Shown: positions 54,201-62,330 of the stretch, in pieces
Numbering within the stretch: the first letter of the stretch is position 1
How the letters are laid out: every line of letters begins with the position of its first letter
Source of the DNA: Rosistilla oblonga
GTDB taxonomy: Bacteria > Planctomycetota > Planctomycetia > Pirellulales > Pirellulaceae
DNA length: 64,000 nucleotides
NCBI RefSeq assembly: GCF_007751715.1
Contig: NZ_CP036292.1
Span: 1,674,001-1,738,000, forward strand
Direction of reading: 5' to 3'
The notes under the pieces: generated by a model
Database searches by the model: none
What the model was told of the DNA's origin: nothing
Seen by the model: only the letters and a program-made list of their open reading frames with translations
Program-made: the position numbers and the translations under genes

Positions 54201-55064
54201 GCGGAGCCAAGCGAGTCCGAATCGGACGACGTGGAGAAGGAAGCAGATAAAGAAGCGGAAGTCGAGAAGCCGGAGCCGAAGAAATCTGAGCTGAAGGAAG
54301 CGGAGAGCGAAGATCCCGAGAAAGCTGACGCCGACGAAGCGGCGATGGAACCGCAGCCCGCGGCGAGCGAGCCGTTTGCCTTGCCCAGCGGTCACGCTCA
54401 GGCAGCGGTCGAGCATTTGGAAGCGCTCCGCCGGCTGTTCTTCTCCGTCGTCGAACATCTCCGCGAAGCCGCGATGCAGCAGGCTCTATTGAACGACGAA
54501 ACGCAACAGGTTGCCGGATTGCAGGACGATCCGGCGGCGATGCGTCGACTGGGGCCGATCTCGTTGGAACAAGCCGAACTGAGCAACAAGGCGCAGCAGA
54601 TCGCCGACGCGTTAAACAAGCAAGCGGAACAGTCGCCGGAGTCGCCTGCCGGCCATCAGTTGTCGCCTCAGCAGACCGAAGAATTTGAACAGGCCGGCCA
54701 ACGCTATCGCGAGGCAGCGGGATTGGTGACCGCTGGGATGCAGTCGATGCAAGCCGTTGGCGACGCGTTGACCGAAGCGGATCCGCAGGTCGAAGCTGCG
54801 AGAGAGCATCAAGATGAGGCGTTGACCAAGCTGGTCGAAGCGTTGCAATTATTGCAGCCGCCGCAGTCGGATCCGAACGACCAACCGCAGGATTCGGGCG
54901 AGGATCAGCAAGAGCAACAGCCGCAGGAGTCGGACCAGGGCGAACAGCCGCAGATGGATTCGTCTAGCTTTTTGCAGGCCGTTCGCGACCGCGAGGCCCA
55001 GCGGCGTCGCGACCAGGAACGCAGTCGACGCTTGACGCGCGAACCGGTGGCCAAGGATTGGTAG
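51258..55064 (+). CDS. BatB vWA protein fused to a TPR and long coiled-coil/acidic tail (BatB-BatC-like)
   Basis: A 1268-residue membrane protein. Residues 1-340 are a complete BatB: two N-terminal helices, a vWA domain with MIDAS DVSKS (D100/S102/S104), and a closing helix (about 200 residues after). A second hydrophobic segment (AAAAIALLVVGTCMAVPA, about 355-372) looks like an internal signal or helix. Then comes a TPR-like part (about 418-520; SLYNEGIEKI, YNMGWVEIGRADELL, ARHNLEVVL), equivalent to BatC. Beyond it lie ~500 residues of predicted coiled coil, an E/K/P-rich low-complexity segment (about 955-1030) and a Gln-rich C-terminus. Separate batB and batC are usual; the fusion and tail are unusual. 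Start ATG 51258 (GTG 51255 possible). Confidence 0.87.
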   Translation: MLSDFRFANPQWSAAIWIVLAAVAVLLWLDQRRGDVLSRMLSPTMQSRLVRRPSLLRRWASIGCLGLAGLSVVVALMRPQWGLHYVETPRVGAQVMVCLDVSKSMLAEDTAPNRLERAKAELADLLTYLDGDQVGLIAFAGRASVLCPLTPDFGFFKLILEGAGPNSVGRGGTRLEEPIRKAIEGFRSESDVSRLLVLITDGEDHDSHPLDAAKAAAERGIKILAIGLGDESGSEIRITDPKTGVQETVRDANGDTVVTRLDGQTLRDMALATQGAYIPAGTGVLNLQSIYDAHIAPLVRGQLDDRGRAVRNEAFQWALLSALIFLLAGTVLAGGSAAASQTLDLPSLPAGQKAAAAIALLVVGTCMAVPAAAAEDTQSADDQAVAAQPSTDDSAVAAVEASSDSDGEAEDSLEDRDPRSLYNEGIEKIKSDFDGAERLLVAARRGAGIDGELRFRATYNMGWVEIGRADELLEEKPAESLRHLESAADWFRMAIGLRDDDMQARHNLEVVLRRILELRDSLANQDDRDVTQRIDALIEAQRAVVGSAVALVQRVSAIDDPNATDAFRNEFRQLAVEQRKQLADAQSLTEVAREELDVIDGKPEADRTDEQKLRAAQLNNVLHYVNRANQRMGGARSQMRLRQAERAFRRSASALEELKRARDQLRQPVEVLDQILADATTAAQGTALLAADGERGSAKSPLPEASPTTPAWLNQEYLRERQQSVSERTTELYQRLKAGADQHATAPQDQAPAADDETAAFMESLRQALPSLEAGDRAMEQAVKDLDVPDYRAALDQQRQGIESLSDARERFLDLRGLIELTYATQTQISAMLDPSAGLPEPPGDLTEEPPALTEADITQRQSLVEPLQTRNSTRLDRLSELIAKQQQTLSAAATADPATPPADDAPDPAAELQRFELAAELAGKAKGEMAKVLETLAKVTAEEAEVPAAEPKQEAKETEDPAEPKEEPKEAAESKEPKETAEPSESESDDVEKEADKEAEVEKPEPKKSELKEAESEDPEKADADEAAMEPQPAASEPFALPSGHAQAAVEHLEALRRLFFSVVEHLREAAMQQALLNDETQQVAGLQDDPAAMRRLGPISLEQAELSNKAQQIADALNKQAEQSPESPAGHQLSPQQTEEFEQAGQRYREAAGLVTAGMQSMQAVGDALTEADPQVEAAREHQDEALTKLVEALQLLQPPQSDPNDQPQDSGEDQQEQQPQESDQGEQPQMDSSSFLQAVRDREAQRRRDQERSRRLTREPVAKDW

Positions 55065-55363
55065 GTGGCTGACGGCGGCTCGATTTTGCCGTTCCCGATG
55101 CGACGTCGAACGTTCCTGGCACCGCTGCGGAAAAAAGATCCGAAAGTATGGTTTACAGGATACCTTCATCGTATCTACAATCGGCGAAAACCTGGTGCTG
55201 TGGTTTTGCCGGATCGGCTCAAATCGCAGATTTCCAGACAATGCCTTCCATCGTTTGCGATGGTTTGGTTAAATTAAATCAAGCATTGAACGATTGTTTC
55301 CGAAACAATAAGATCGGAAAACAATTGGCGTCGTGAAAACGATGCAACAGTTTTTGAAGACAT
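55065..55363. other. Intergenic region before tRNA-Leu
   Basis: About 300 bases, AT-richer in its second half (55240-55340), as expected for the tRNA promoter. No gene is seen. Confidence 0.5.
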
Positions 55364-55447
55364 GCGGGCGTGGCGGAATTGGCAGACGCGCAAGATTCAG
55401 GTTCTTGTTCTCGCAAGGGAGTGGAGGTTCGATTCCTCTCGCCCGCA
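55364..55447 (+). tRNA. tRNA-Leu (anticodon CAG)
   Basis: An 84-base class II tRNA. The acceptor GCGGGCG pairs with CGCCCGC, and the anticodon arm CAAGA-TTCAGGT-TCTTG gives CAG. A long variable arm (TTCTCGCAAGGGAGT) follows, and the T arm is GGAGG-TTCGATT-CCTCT. CCA is not encoded. A glycosyltransferase gene begins only 28 bases downstream, so the two may share a transcript. Confidence 0.95.
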
Positions 55448-55475
55448 CTATTCTTAAACTCTTTCTTGGTCGCAG

Positions 55476-57017
55476 ATGAAACTTGTCGTCCTCCACAATC
55501 ACTTTGATCGTGGCGATGTCACGCAAGTGGTTCTAAATCATCTGCAAGCTTTGGCCGCCAGTCAGCTTCCGATCGATCGGGTTTTGTTGCTGCACGGTGG
55601 ACGCGACGCGGGCCTTTCCGATTTGCAAAGCCTTCGCTTTCCCGTCGATGCGATTTCTGTCGACGCTCTCTCGGATGATTCTTCGTCGATAGATCAGTCA
55701 CAGGCTTTGACCGATCAGATCGCCCAAGCGATCACCGCTGCCGGTGGTTCTCGCGACGACACCCTGCTGCATTTTCATAATCACAGCCTCGGTGAGCACC
55801 TGTTGCTTCCCGAAGCTGTCGCCCGGTTGGCCGAAGCGGGCTGGCCGATCGTATTGCAGATCCACGATTTTGCCGAAGACTATTCGTCCGCAAACTATCA
55901 ACGCTGGATCCAGTCGCTCGCCACACAGTCGCCCGATCGGGTCGAACGCCATCTCTATCCGCAAGCTGCCAATTTGCATTACGTCGCCGCGACACAGCGC
56001 GATCACCGTTTGTTGTCCGCGCTGGGCGTCGCCGATGCGGTGTTGCATCGCTTGCCCGCGACCGCGCTGGCGATTCCGGAAAGCCAGCTCGATCGCGCGG
56101 CTGCGAAACGCAAGTTGACCGCGGCGTTGGATCTCGATGCGGACAAGCCGCTGGGGATTTATCCGGCATGTGGCACCCGAGCCAAGAACATCGGCGAGCT
56201 GCTGCTGTGGAGTGCAGTTTGCGACGATGCGACGTTTGCCGTCGCGGCGCCGCCCACCGATCCTGTCGATCAAAAGATGTATGCGATGTGGTCGACTTTC
56301 GCCCGCAACCAGCAACTGCCGGTGCGGTTCGACGCGGAGCTTGTCGAAGGGATCTCGCGAGCCGAATTGCTGGCCGCGGCCGATTTCTTGTTCACGTCGA
56401 GCGTCGCGGAAAACGGAGCGTCTGTTTTTCTGGAAGCCATGTTGGCCGGACGCCCGCTGCACGGTCGCGACCTTCCGGCGGTTACCGACGACCTACGCGC
56501 CGCCGGATGCGAATTCCCCGGTCTTGCGCCGTCGCTTTCGATCCCAGCCGCTGTGATCGGGCAATCGGCTCAGCCACAGATCTGGGAAGCCTATTGTGCA
56601 GCGTGGGGCTGGTTGCCCGACGGGTTTATCGACGCCTTGGATTTGGAGTCGGTCGATCGCGGGCCGATCGTCGGCGACATCGACTTTGCCCGTTTGCCGA
56701 TCGGCCTGCAGGCGAGAGCGATCGCCGCGGCGAAGTCCGATCGTAAGCTGGCTGGCCAAATTCGCGACGCCAATCCCATCATGCACGACCTGCCCGCAGC
56801 ACCCGGCGACCCGCAGCCGCATCTCGCTGCCAACGCGCATCGAGCGGCCGAAGCGTTCAATGAATCGGCGCTCGCCGATCGGTTGACGCAAATCTATCGA
56901 GCCGCCTTGCAAAGTGATCGCGATGCCGGAACGACGGCTCCCGCCAGCGCCGGGCAGTTGTTCGTTCAGCTGGCCCGCTACGAAGCCTTCACGCCGTGTC
57001 GCACGATCGAATTGTGA
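55476..57017 (+). CDS. Glycosyltransferase-like protein (GT-B fold, GT4-type)
   Basis: A 513-residue cytoplasmic protein. MKLVVLHNHFDRGDVTQVVLNHLQAL is the GT-B N-terminal strand and helix that binds acceptor. A histidine-rich segment (LLHFHNHSLGEH) and VLQIHDFAEDY lie in the usual place, and VEGISRAELLAAADFLFTSSVAENGASVFLEAMLAGRPL is the donor-binding E-x7-E-type block of GT4 enzymes. The C-terminal ~120 residues are helical. The sugar is unknown. It starts 28 bases after tRNA-Leu. Confidence 0.72.
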   Translation: MKLVVLHNHFDRGDVTQVVLNHLQALAASQLPIDRVLLLHGGRDAGLSDLQSLRFPVDAISVDALSDDSSSIDQSQALTDQIAQAITAAGGSRDDTLLHFHNHSLGEHLLLPEAVARLAEAGWPIVLQIHDFAEDYSSANYQRWIQSLATQSPDRVERHLYPQAANLHYVAATQRDHRLLSALGVADAVLHRLPATALAIPESQLDRAAAKRKLTAALDLDADKPLGIYPACGTRAKNIGELLLWSAVCDDATFAVAAPPTDPVDQKMYAMWSTFARNQQLPVRFDAELVEGISRAELLAAADFLFTSSVAENGASVFLEAMLAGRPLHGRDLPAVTDDLRAAGCEFPGLAPSLSIPAAVIGQSAQPQIWEAYCAAWGWLPDGFIDALDLESVDRGPIVGDIDFARLPIGLQARAIAAAKSDRKLAGQIRDANPIMHDLPAAPGDPQPHLAANAHRAAEAFNESALADRLTQIYRAALQSDRDAGTTAPASAGQLFVQLARYEAFTPCRTIEL

Positions 57018-57079
57018 TCGTTTGACGTCACTGCGGTGCCGCCACCTGCACGGCCCTCCCCGAACCTCGCTGCGCTGGT

Positions 57080-57260
57080 TCGACCCTCCCATGCAAACTG
57101 CGTTTGCGGGAGGGTGAAGCGTTCCACTTCACTCGCTCGGCGTATCCGGGAGGGTCGGGAAACGAGGTGAAGCGCGATGCAAGCAGCTGTGTATTGCACC
57201 CTCTTGGGCGAAGCCTGGGAGGGTCGGAAAACGAGGGTTTAGCAAGTTTTTCGGGGAGGG
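57080..57260. repeat. GGGAGGGT repeat cluster
   Basis: This lies within the 400-base gap after the glycosyltransferase gene. A hairpin (ACCCTCCCATGCAAAC pairing with GTTTGC-GGGAGGGT, about 57084-57116) is followed by two copies of GGGAGGGTCGG(G/A)AAACGAGG at 57148-57167 and 57217-57236, 69 bases apart. A GGGGAGGGCTTT follows near 57253. The rest of the gap (to 57420) shows no gene. These look like degenerate copies of a dispersed element. Confidence 0.6.
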
Positions 57261-57420
57261 CTTTACGACGGATCGAAGACCGCAGGGCACGGTTAGACGC
57301 TTGAGCTGCTTGAAAAATTGGTCGGTGAAAACTGAATATGCTCGAAACCGATCGGCTTGGCTGGTACTTTGGTGCCTTGAGAAAACACCTCCAATTCATC
57401 GATATCCGTGAGTTCCCAAC

Positions 57421-58632
57421 ATGCCTCGCCCCTTGATATTCGCTCTGCTTCCACTGATCTGCTGTTTGACCTTCTTTGCCCACCGCGTCGATGCCGATGA
57501 CTCGCTGACCCTCGATCCGGCGAACTCGATCCTTCGCGGTGATTTCCAGAATGCGAAGATTCTGTTTGAACGAGAGCATCGCGGGCACGTCGCGTTTATC
57601 GGTGGATCGATCACCGAAATGGATGGCTATCGCCCGATGGTGATGAAGTCGCTGCAGGAACGTTTTCCCGATATTAAGTTCACGTTCACCGACGCTGGGA
57701 TCTCGTCGACCTGTTCGACAACGGGAGCTTTCCGGCTGCAGCGTGATGTGCTGGACAAAGGGCCCGTCGATCTGTTCTTCGTCGAGTTTGCAGTCAACGA
57801 TGATCAGGATGCGATGCACTCGCGTGAAGCTGCGATTCGCGGGATGGAGGGGATCATCCGCCACGCCCGCTTGCACAATCCAAACGCCGATATCGTGCTG
57901 ACCTACTTTGTGAACCCGGGAATGTTGGCCACGTCGCAACAGAAGAAAACTCCGCTCTCGATCGCCGCTCACGAAGCGGTTGCCGAACATTATCAAATCC
58001 CCGCGATTCGGCTGGCTCGGCAGGTTGCCAGCAGCATTTCCGCGGGCGATCTCAGCTGGGATGTCTACGGTGGCACGCATCCCAAACCGGCGGGGAATCG
58101 GATCGCCGCCGATCTGATCGACCAACTGCTGGACGCTGCTTGGAAGGGAGACAAGAGCGCAGAGGACGCGAAGCTTGCGGCGCATCCGTTGCCCGAGCCG
58201 ATGGATGCGGACAGCTACTTCCGCGGCCGGTTGTTGGATCTCGCCGACGTGGATCTGATCGCAAAAGCGACGGTCAAGGTTCCCGATTGGGATGCGCTTC
58301 CCGGGGGCAAGCGAGGTCGCTTCAAACGCGAACGATTGCTGTGCCTGGAGGGTGTGGGAGCTGAGTGCTCGCTGAAATTCAGCGGCACGGCGATCGGAGC
58401 TTATGTGTTGGCGGGACCCGATGCGGCAACGGTCGAAGTGAGTATCGACGGCGGTGAATTCCAGCCGGTCGAACTCTACCACCATCACAGCAAAGGGCTG
58501 CATTACCCGCGGACTGTGATGTTCGCCACCGATTTGAGCAACGATGCGCATCAGATCAAACTGCGAGTTGCTGCGTCGCCGGAGCATCCAGAACGGCAGG
58601 TCGCTCGGATCTTAAACTTCGTCGCGAATTGA
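57421..58632 (+). CDS. Secreted SGNH/GDSL-family hydrolase
   Basis: A 403-residue exported esterase-like protein (signal peptide, cleavage near residue 25). HVAFIGGSITEMDGY holds the block I Ser (S63 in GGSIT), VEFAVNDDQD resembles the block III Asn region, and VYGGTHPKPAGNRIAA at about 215-230 holds the catalytic His (H220). The remaining ~150 residues form a strand-rich module (LCLEGVGAECSLKFSGTAIGAYVLAGPDAATVEVSIDGGE), similar to carbohydrate-esterase accessory domains. It probably deacylates polysaccharides. It is convergent with the LptC/A-like gene. Confidence 0.87.
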   Translation: MPRPLIFALLPLICCLTFFAHRVDADDSLTLDPANSILRGDFQNAKILFEREHRGHVAFIGGSITEMDGYRPMVMKSLQERFPDIKFTFTDAGISSTCSTTGAFRLQRDVLDKGPVDLFFVEFAVNDDQDAMHSREAAIRGMEGIIRHARLHNPNADIVLTYFVNPGMLATSQQKKTPLSIAAHEAVAEHYQIPAIRLARQVASSISAGDLSWDVYGGTHPKPAGNRIAADLIDQLLDAAWKGDKSAEDAKLAAHPLPEPMDADSYFRGRLLDLADVDLIAKATVKVPDWDALPGGKRGRFKRERLLCLEGVGAECSLKFSGTAIGAYVLAGPDAATVEVSIDGGEFQPVELYHHHSKGLHYPRTVMFATDLSNDAHQIKLRVAASPEHPERQVARILNFVAN

Positions 58633-58702
58633 CGTCCGGTACAAACCCAAACTGCGCGAGTGCAGCAACACTCCGAACGCGACAGGCGACCGTTGCTGTG
58701 CG

Positions 58703-61700
58703 TTAGAATCGCGGCTGTTGCGTGTTGGGCGTCGCGGTTTGAGGCTGAGGTGGAACGCCGAAGCCTTGCTGTAGATCGCCGAGGTTCAAGTTTTGAATCT
58801 GCAGATCGATGATCTCTAGCGTTCGCGGTTTGAACTTCAAGATCTCGGCTTGAAACGATCCGCCCGATTGGCCGTTGGCGTATTGCCGCTGCAATTCGAC
58901 GGGGCGATTGCGGACCCCTTCGATCACGAACAGGTCTTTGTCGGCGATGTAGCCCATTCGGTCGGCGGTTCCGCGGAACAAGCCCTTCTCGTTGCGACCC
59001 TGGAACGCAACGTTCGACATCGCTTTGGCTTCCCATTGGCCAAACGATTGGCCACGTAAATTAAACTGATGTGCCGACGGCGTTTGCGAAAACTCCAACT
59101 GGTCGCAGTCCAAGACGGCTTGCCCGTCCTGTGCTTCGACGATCTGCCGCGCGTCGATCCGTTGCTCCTCGTTGGCCACCGGAGAGGTTGCGACGCGGAC
59201 ACCGCGGACAAATCGCAACACCTTGTTGGCGAAGTTGCCTTCGATCTTCTCCTGGTAGACCAGGTGAGCGGCCAGCCAGCCGCCGGTTTTCGAGAGCGTT
59301 GCCAGTGGGCCCGAGTCGGTCACTTCCGGCTTGCTCCACATGTGGTACCAACCCGGCCCACTTCCCAACAGCTGCGATTGGGCTGGGGTCACGTCGAGGG
59401 TGGGCAATTGCAATTGGTGGCTGCCCATCAGATTGCCGCGAAGATCGCGTTGGACCGCGGACAGCAAGACTCCATTGCTGTTTGCATCGATCCCGCGAAA
59501 CGAGATCCTTTCGACATCGGCTTGCTTCGAAGCGTCGGGAGCTGTGAAGTTGATCCGCTGGGCCAAACTGACTTCCAACAAATCGCAGCCGACGTGCAGG
59601 TCCCAACGCGTCGGTTCGTCCAGCGTCGTCACTGCTCCGGTCATCTTGACGCCACGCATCAATTGAGCGGTGCGGCCGTTGAATTGCATCTGACCTTCCC
59701 AAGTGCAGCGCGGCGGCGCGACCCAGCGGAAGTTCGATTCTCCGGCGGCTGACAGAACCGAGGTCGGCATTTGGAATTCGCCGGCGCGGTCCATGAACAA
59801 CGAATTGTCGCCCATTCGCAATTGGACCATCGGGCCGCGGAAGTAGCCGTCGGCGATCTCGATCTGTGCCGGGAAGCCGGAAACCTGGACGATCCGCCCT
59901 TCGTCGCCGTCGACAAAAATCAATTCGCGTCCGGTCAAGACGACCGGCAACGGTCCCTGTTGCGATTCGAGAACGTGTTCGATGCGGACGTCTTCGTTGA
60001 TCGAAAACTCATGCGCGACAGCGTTCTTGCCGTCGGTCAAAATGTTCGCCGACAACGTGCGGCCGCTGATATGAGGCCGTGGCTGGCTGGCGGCGGCGGG
60101 CTGCCCAAAGCCAGCGCCCAAACCTCCCGTCGCGGCGACCGACGATTCGGGTTCCTTGGTCCACAGTTTCAACGACTCTCCCGAAGCGCGATTCAGCCGC
60201 AGTTGTTGCTCCGGCGGCGAATCGGCGGTGACTTGTTCGATGAACAGGTCCAGCTGTTCGGTCTTGGCGTAGATCTCGCGCGTGTCGAACAGCACGTTCC
60301 CCTTGGCGACCAAGCTCTCAGGGCGGAATCGTCCCTTCAGCGGTGCATCGTCATCACCTTGCTTGGACTCAGGCGTTTCGGGCAACAGCGTGAAGCCTAG
60401 GCCAAGGCTGTCGGTGCGGATCCGGCCATCGTCGGGCAGGATCGCCGACGCTTGCAGCATCCACAACTGATACTTGTTCGGTTCGGTCTGGGGCGTGATC
60501 CGCAGTTGATCCTGCCATCCGAAAGATCGAAAGGGCATCGTCGGATCGTGTGCAATCAAGCGTCCCTCGCCCGCGGCCTTTAATTGGATCAAGTCGGTTG
60601 GAGCGCCGGGAGTAAAGCGATACTCAAAATCGGTCAGCACCAACTGCATCGCGCGATGGGCGATATCGATCCCGCGCGAACTGGCGATTCGAATCACGCC
60701 GCTGCGGAAATCGGCGTCGATCAATTCGGCGGAGACGCGCGTCATCAACGTCGGCGCGTCGAAGGTGACTGGGCCACCAAAGGCGCGGACGCGACGGATC
60801 ATCCGATCGGGAGACGGTTTGGCGACCGAGTTGCCAAACGGATCTTCCAGCTCGATCGCCAAATTGGGACATCGGATCACATCGACTGGTAGGCCGGGAC
60901 CGCGGTGTTCGATCGTGACTTGATTGCTTAGCGACAACGTGTAGGTGGCGAAATCGAACCGCATCGCGCCGCCGCAGCGAACGTCTAGACTGCCGCCAAC
61001 GCCCGATGGCGGGATCGATCCCGGCGGACGCGCGGCCAGGACTTCGGGGAGCGCTGGCCAGAGGGTTCCTTGTTCCAACGGGACATGCAGTCGATCCAGA
61101 TAGATCAACGTCAGTTCGTTCAGCACCGCCAGAGGTGAATCGGAACGCTGAGTGGGAATTTTGCCGCCGCCAGCTAATGCGATCGTCAAGTCGCGGCCTT
61201 CGGCGACGGCGTTGCCAACCTGCACGCGGACCGGTGCCGTCGTCCAGATCTTCTTACCATTGATGCGGACGTCGCTGGCATTGATCTGCAACCGATCGCT
61301 GCCATCGCTTTTGGTGGCTGGGCCGATGATCTGCACGTTGCCGATCAGATGGCCTCCTTGAACCGGCGGCGTGCTGCCATCGATCACCGACAGTGATTCG
61401 GCGAATTCGATCTCCGCACCACCGGGGGCTTCCAACAGGATCGGACGACGCATGTTGACTTCGCCGCTGGGCGTTTCGCCCGCTGAATCATCGCTGCGCA
61501 GCAACAACGTGACGGGAGACAGCTTCCAGCGATTATCGCTCAACCGTTGCCAGTCTTTGAACAACAGCACACCGATCTCGGTTTCGATCTGCTTGGGCGA
61601 TTCACGCTGCCACGATCCCGGTTTGAAATATTCAGCGATCTTCGAATCGCCGACGTCCGATGGCGCGCGGATCGGGATCTCGGCAAGCTGCTTTTGCCCC

Positions 61701-61792
61701 ACCAACGCTGGCGCGATTGCATAATCGTAGCCCCAGGCTGCCAACAAGCAGACCACAAGCGCTTTGATAAAATCCAACGGTGAAGTGGGCAT
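58703..61792 (-). CDS. Giant LptC/LptA (OstA)-like lipopolysaccharide-transport protein
   Basis: A 1029-residue protein with one N-terminal membrane helix (about 9-30), then a strand-rich body. It resembles LptC (an anchor plus a bridge domain) followed by LptA/OstA-type repeats. A repeat-like block near the middle reads SLVAKGNVLFDTREIYAKTEQLDL. The C-terminal 145 residues (885 onward) read VLDCDQLEFSQ, then LFRGTADRMGY at about 938-948, then DLFVIEGVRNRP, the OstA pattern in which a G-x-GTAD-x-M-x-Y word precedes the LEG word. It ends in a Gln/Pro-rich tail. AGGA lies 5 bases before the ATG, only 8 bases after kdsC. Normal LptC (~190) and LptA (~185) are far shorter. Role inferred from fold pattern plus operon. 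Confidence 0.68.
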   Translation of the reverse strand: MPTSPLDFIKALVVCLLAAWGYDYAIAPALVGQKQLAEIPIRAPSDVGDSKIAEYFKPGSWQRESPKQIETEIGVLLFKDWQRLSDNRWKLSPVTLLLRSDDSAGETPSGEVNMRRPILLEAPGGAEIEFAESLSVIDGSTPPVQGGHLIGNVQIIGPATKSDGSDRLQINASDVRINGKKIWTTAPVRVQVGNAVAEGRDLTIALAGGGKIPTQRSDSPLAVLNELTLIYLDRLHVPLEQGTLWPALPEVLAARPPGSIPPSGVGGSLDVRCGGAMRFDFATYTLSLSNQVTIEHRGPGLPVDVIRCPNLAIELEDPFGNSVAKPSPDRMIRRVRAFGGPVTFDAPTLMTRVSAELIDADFRSGVIRIASSRGIDIAHRAMQLVLTDFEYRFTPGAPTDLIQLKAAGEGRLIAHDPTMPFRSFGWQDQLRITPQTEPNKYQLWMLQASAILPDDGRIRTDSLGLGFTLLPETPESKQGDDDAPLKGRFRPESLVAKGNVLFDTREIYAKTEQLDLFIEQVTADSPPEQQLRLNRASGESLKLWTKEPESSVAATGGLGAGFGQPAAASQPRPHISGRTLSANILTDGKNAVAHEFSINEDVRIEHVLESQQGPLPVVLTGRELIFVDGDEGRIVQVSGFPAQIEIADGYFRGPMVQLRMGDNSLFMDRAGEFQMPTSVLSAAGESNFRWVAPPRCTWEGQMQFNGRTAQLMRGVKMTGAVTTLDEPTRWDLHVGCDLLEVSLAQRINFTAPDASKQADVERISFRGIDANSNGVLLSAVQRDLRGNLMGSHQLQLPTLDVTPAQSQLLGSGPGWYHMWSKPEVTDSGPLATLSKTGGWLAAHLVYQEKIEGNFANKVLRFVRGVRVATSPVANEEQRIDARQIVEAQDGQAVLDCDQLEFSQTPSAHQFNLRGQSFGQWEAKAMSNVAFQGRNEKGLFRGTADRMGYIADKDLFVIEGVRNRPVELQRQYANGQSGGSFQAEILKFKPRTLEIIDLQIQNLNLGDLQQGFGVPPQPQTATPNTQQPRF

Positions 61793-61799
61793 CCCGATC

Positions 61800-62318
61800 C
61801 TAACGCTGAACGACCAGCGAATCCCATTTTGATTTAGCGTGCAGCAAGCGTTCGATCATTTCGCGGACGGCTCCCGTTCCGCCGGGCAGCTTGGTGATCC
61901 AGGTCGCCGCCTTGCGAACATCGCTGGCCGCGTCGGAAACACAAACCGGTAAAGCGACACGTGTCATGACCGCCAGATCGGGCAGGTCGTCGCCAATGTA
62001 AGCCGTCTGTTCGGGGCCACATCCCGCCTCTTGCATCAGTTCGACGGCGGCGTCCCACTTCTGCTGGCAGCCTTGCCGCAGGCCGGTGATCCCCAGTTCC
62101 TCGGCGCGACGCGTAACGATCTCGCTGTTCCGCGCGGTGATGATCCCAAACGAGAACCCCGCTCGCTGCCACAGCTTGATCCCCAAGCCATCGCGGACAT
62201 GGAAGGCTTTCGTTTCGAAGCCCGCCGCGTCGTAGATGATCTGCCCATTGGTCAACACGCCGTCGACATCCGACAGGATCAACTTAATGGGAGCCGCGAT
62301 TTCGCTATCCGATTTCAT
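61800..62318 (-). CDS. kdsC: 3-deoxy-D-manno-octulosonate 8-phosphate phosphatase
   Basis: HAD phosphatase (C0 type, no cap) that removes phosphate from Kdo-8-P in lipopolysaccharide core synthesis; 172 residues, standard length. The motif ILSDVDGVLTNG has D17 and D19, FHVRDGLGIKLWQRAGFSFGIITARNS is the conserved KdsC core, the lysine is in GCQQKWDAAVEL, and AYIGDDLPDLAVM is motif IV. ATG 62318 is preferred over TTG 62324. It follows kdsD by 12 bases and is followed by the LptC/A-like gene, as in the kdsD-kdsC-lptC-lptA order of other Gram-negatives. Confidence 0.95.
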   Translation of the reverse strand: MKSDSEIAAPIKLILSDVDGVLTNGQIIYDAAGFETKAFHVRDGLGIKLWQRAGFSFGIITARNSEIVTRRAEELGITGLRQGCQQKWDAAVELMQEAGCGPEQTAYIGDDLPDLAVMTRVALPVCVSDAASDVRKAATWITKLPGGTGAVREMIERLLHAKSKWDSLVVQR

Positions 62319-62330
62319 ACTCAATGTTGT

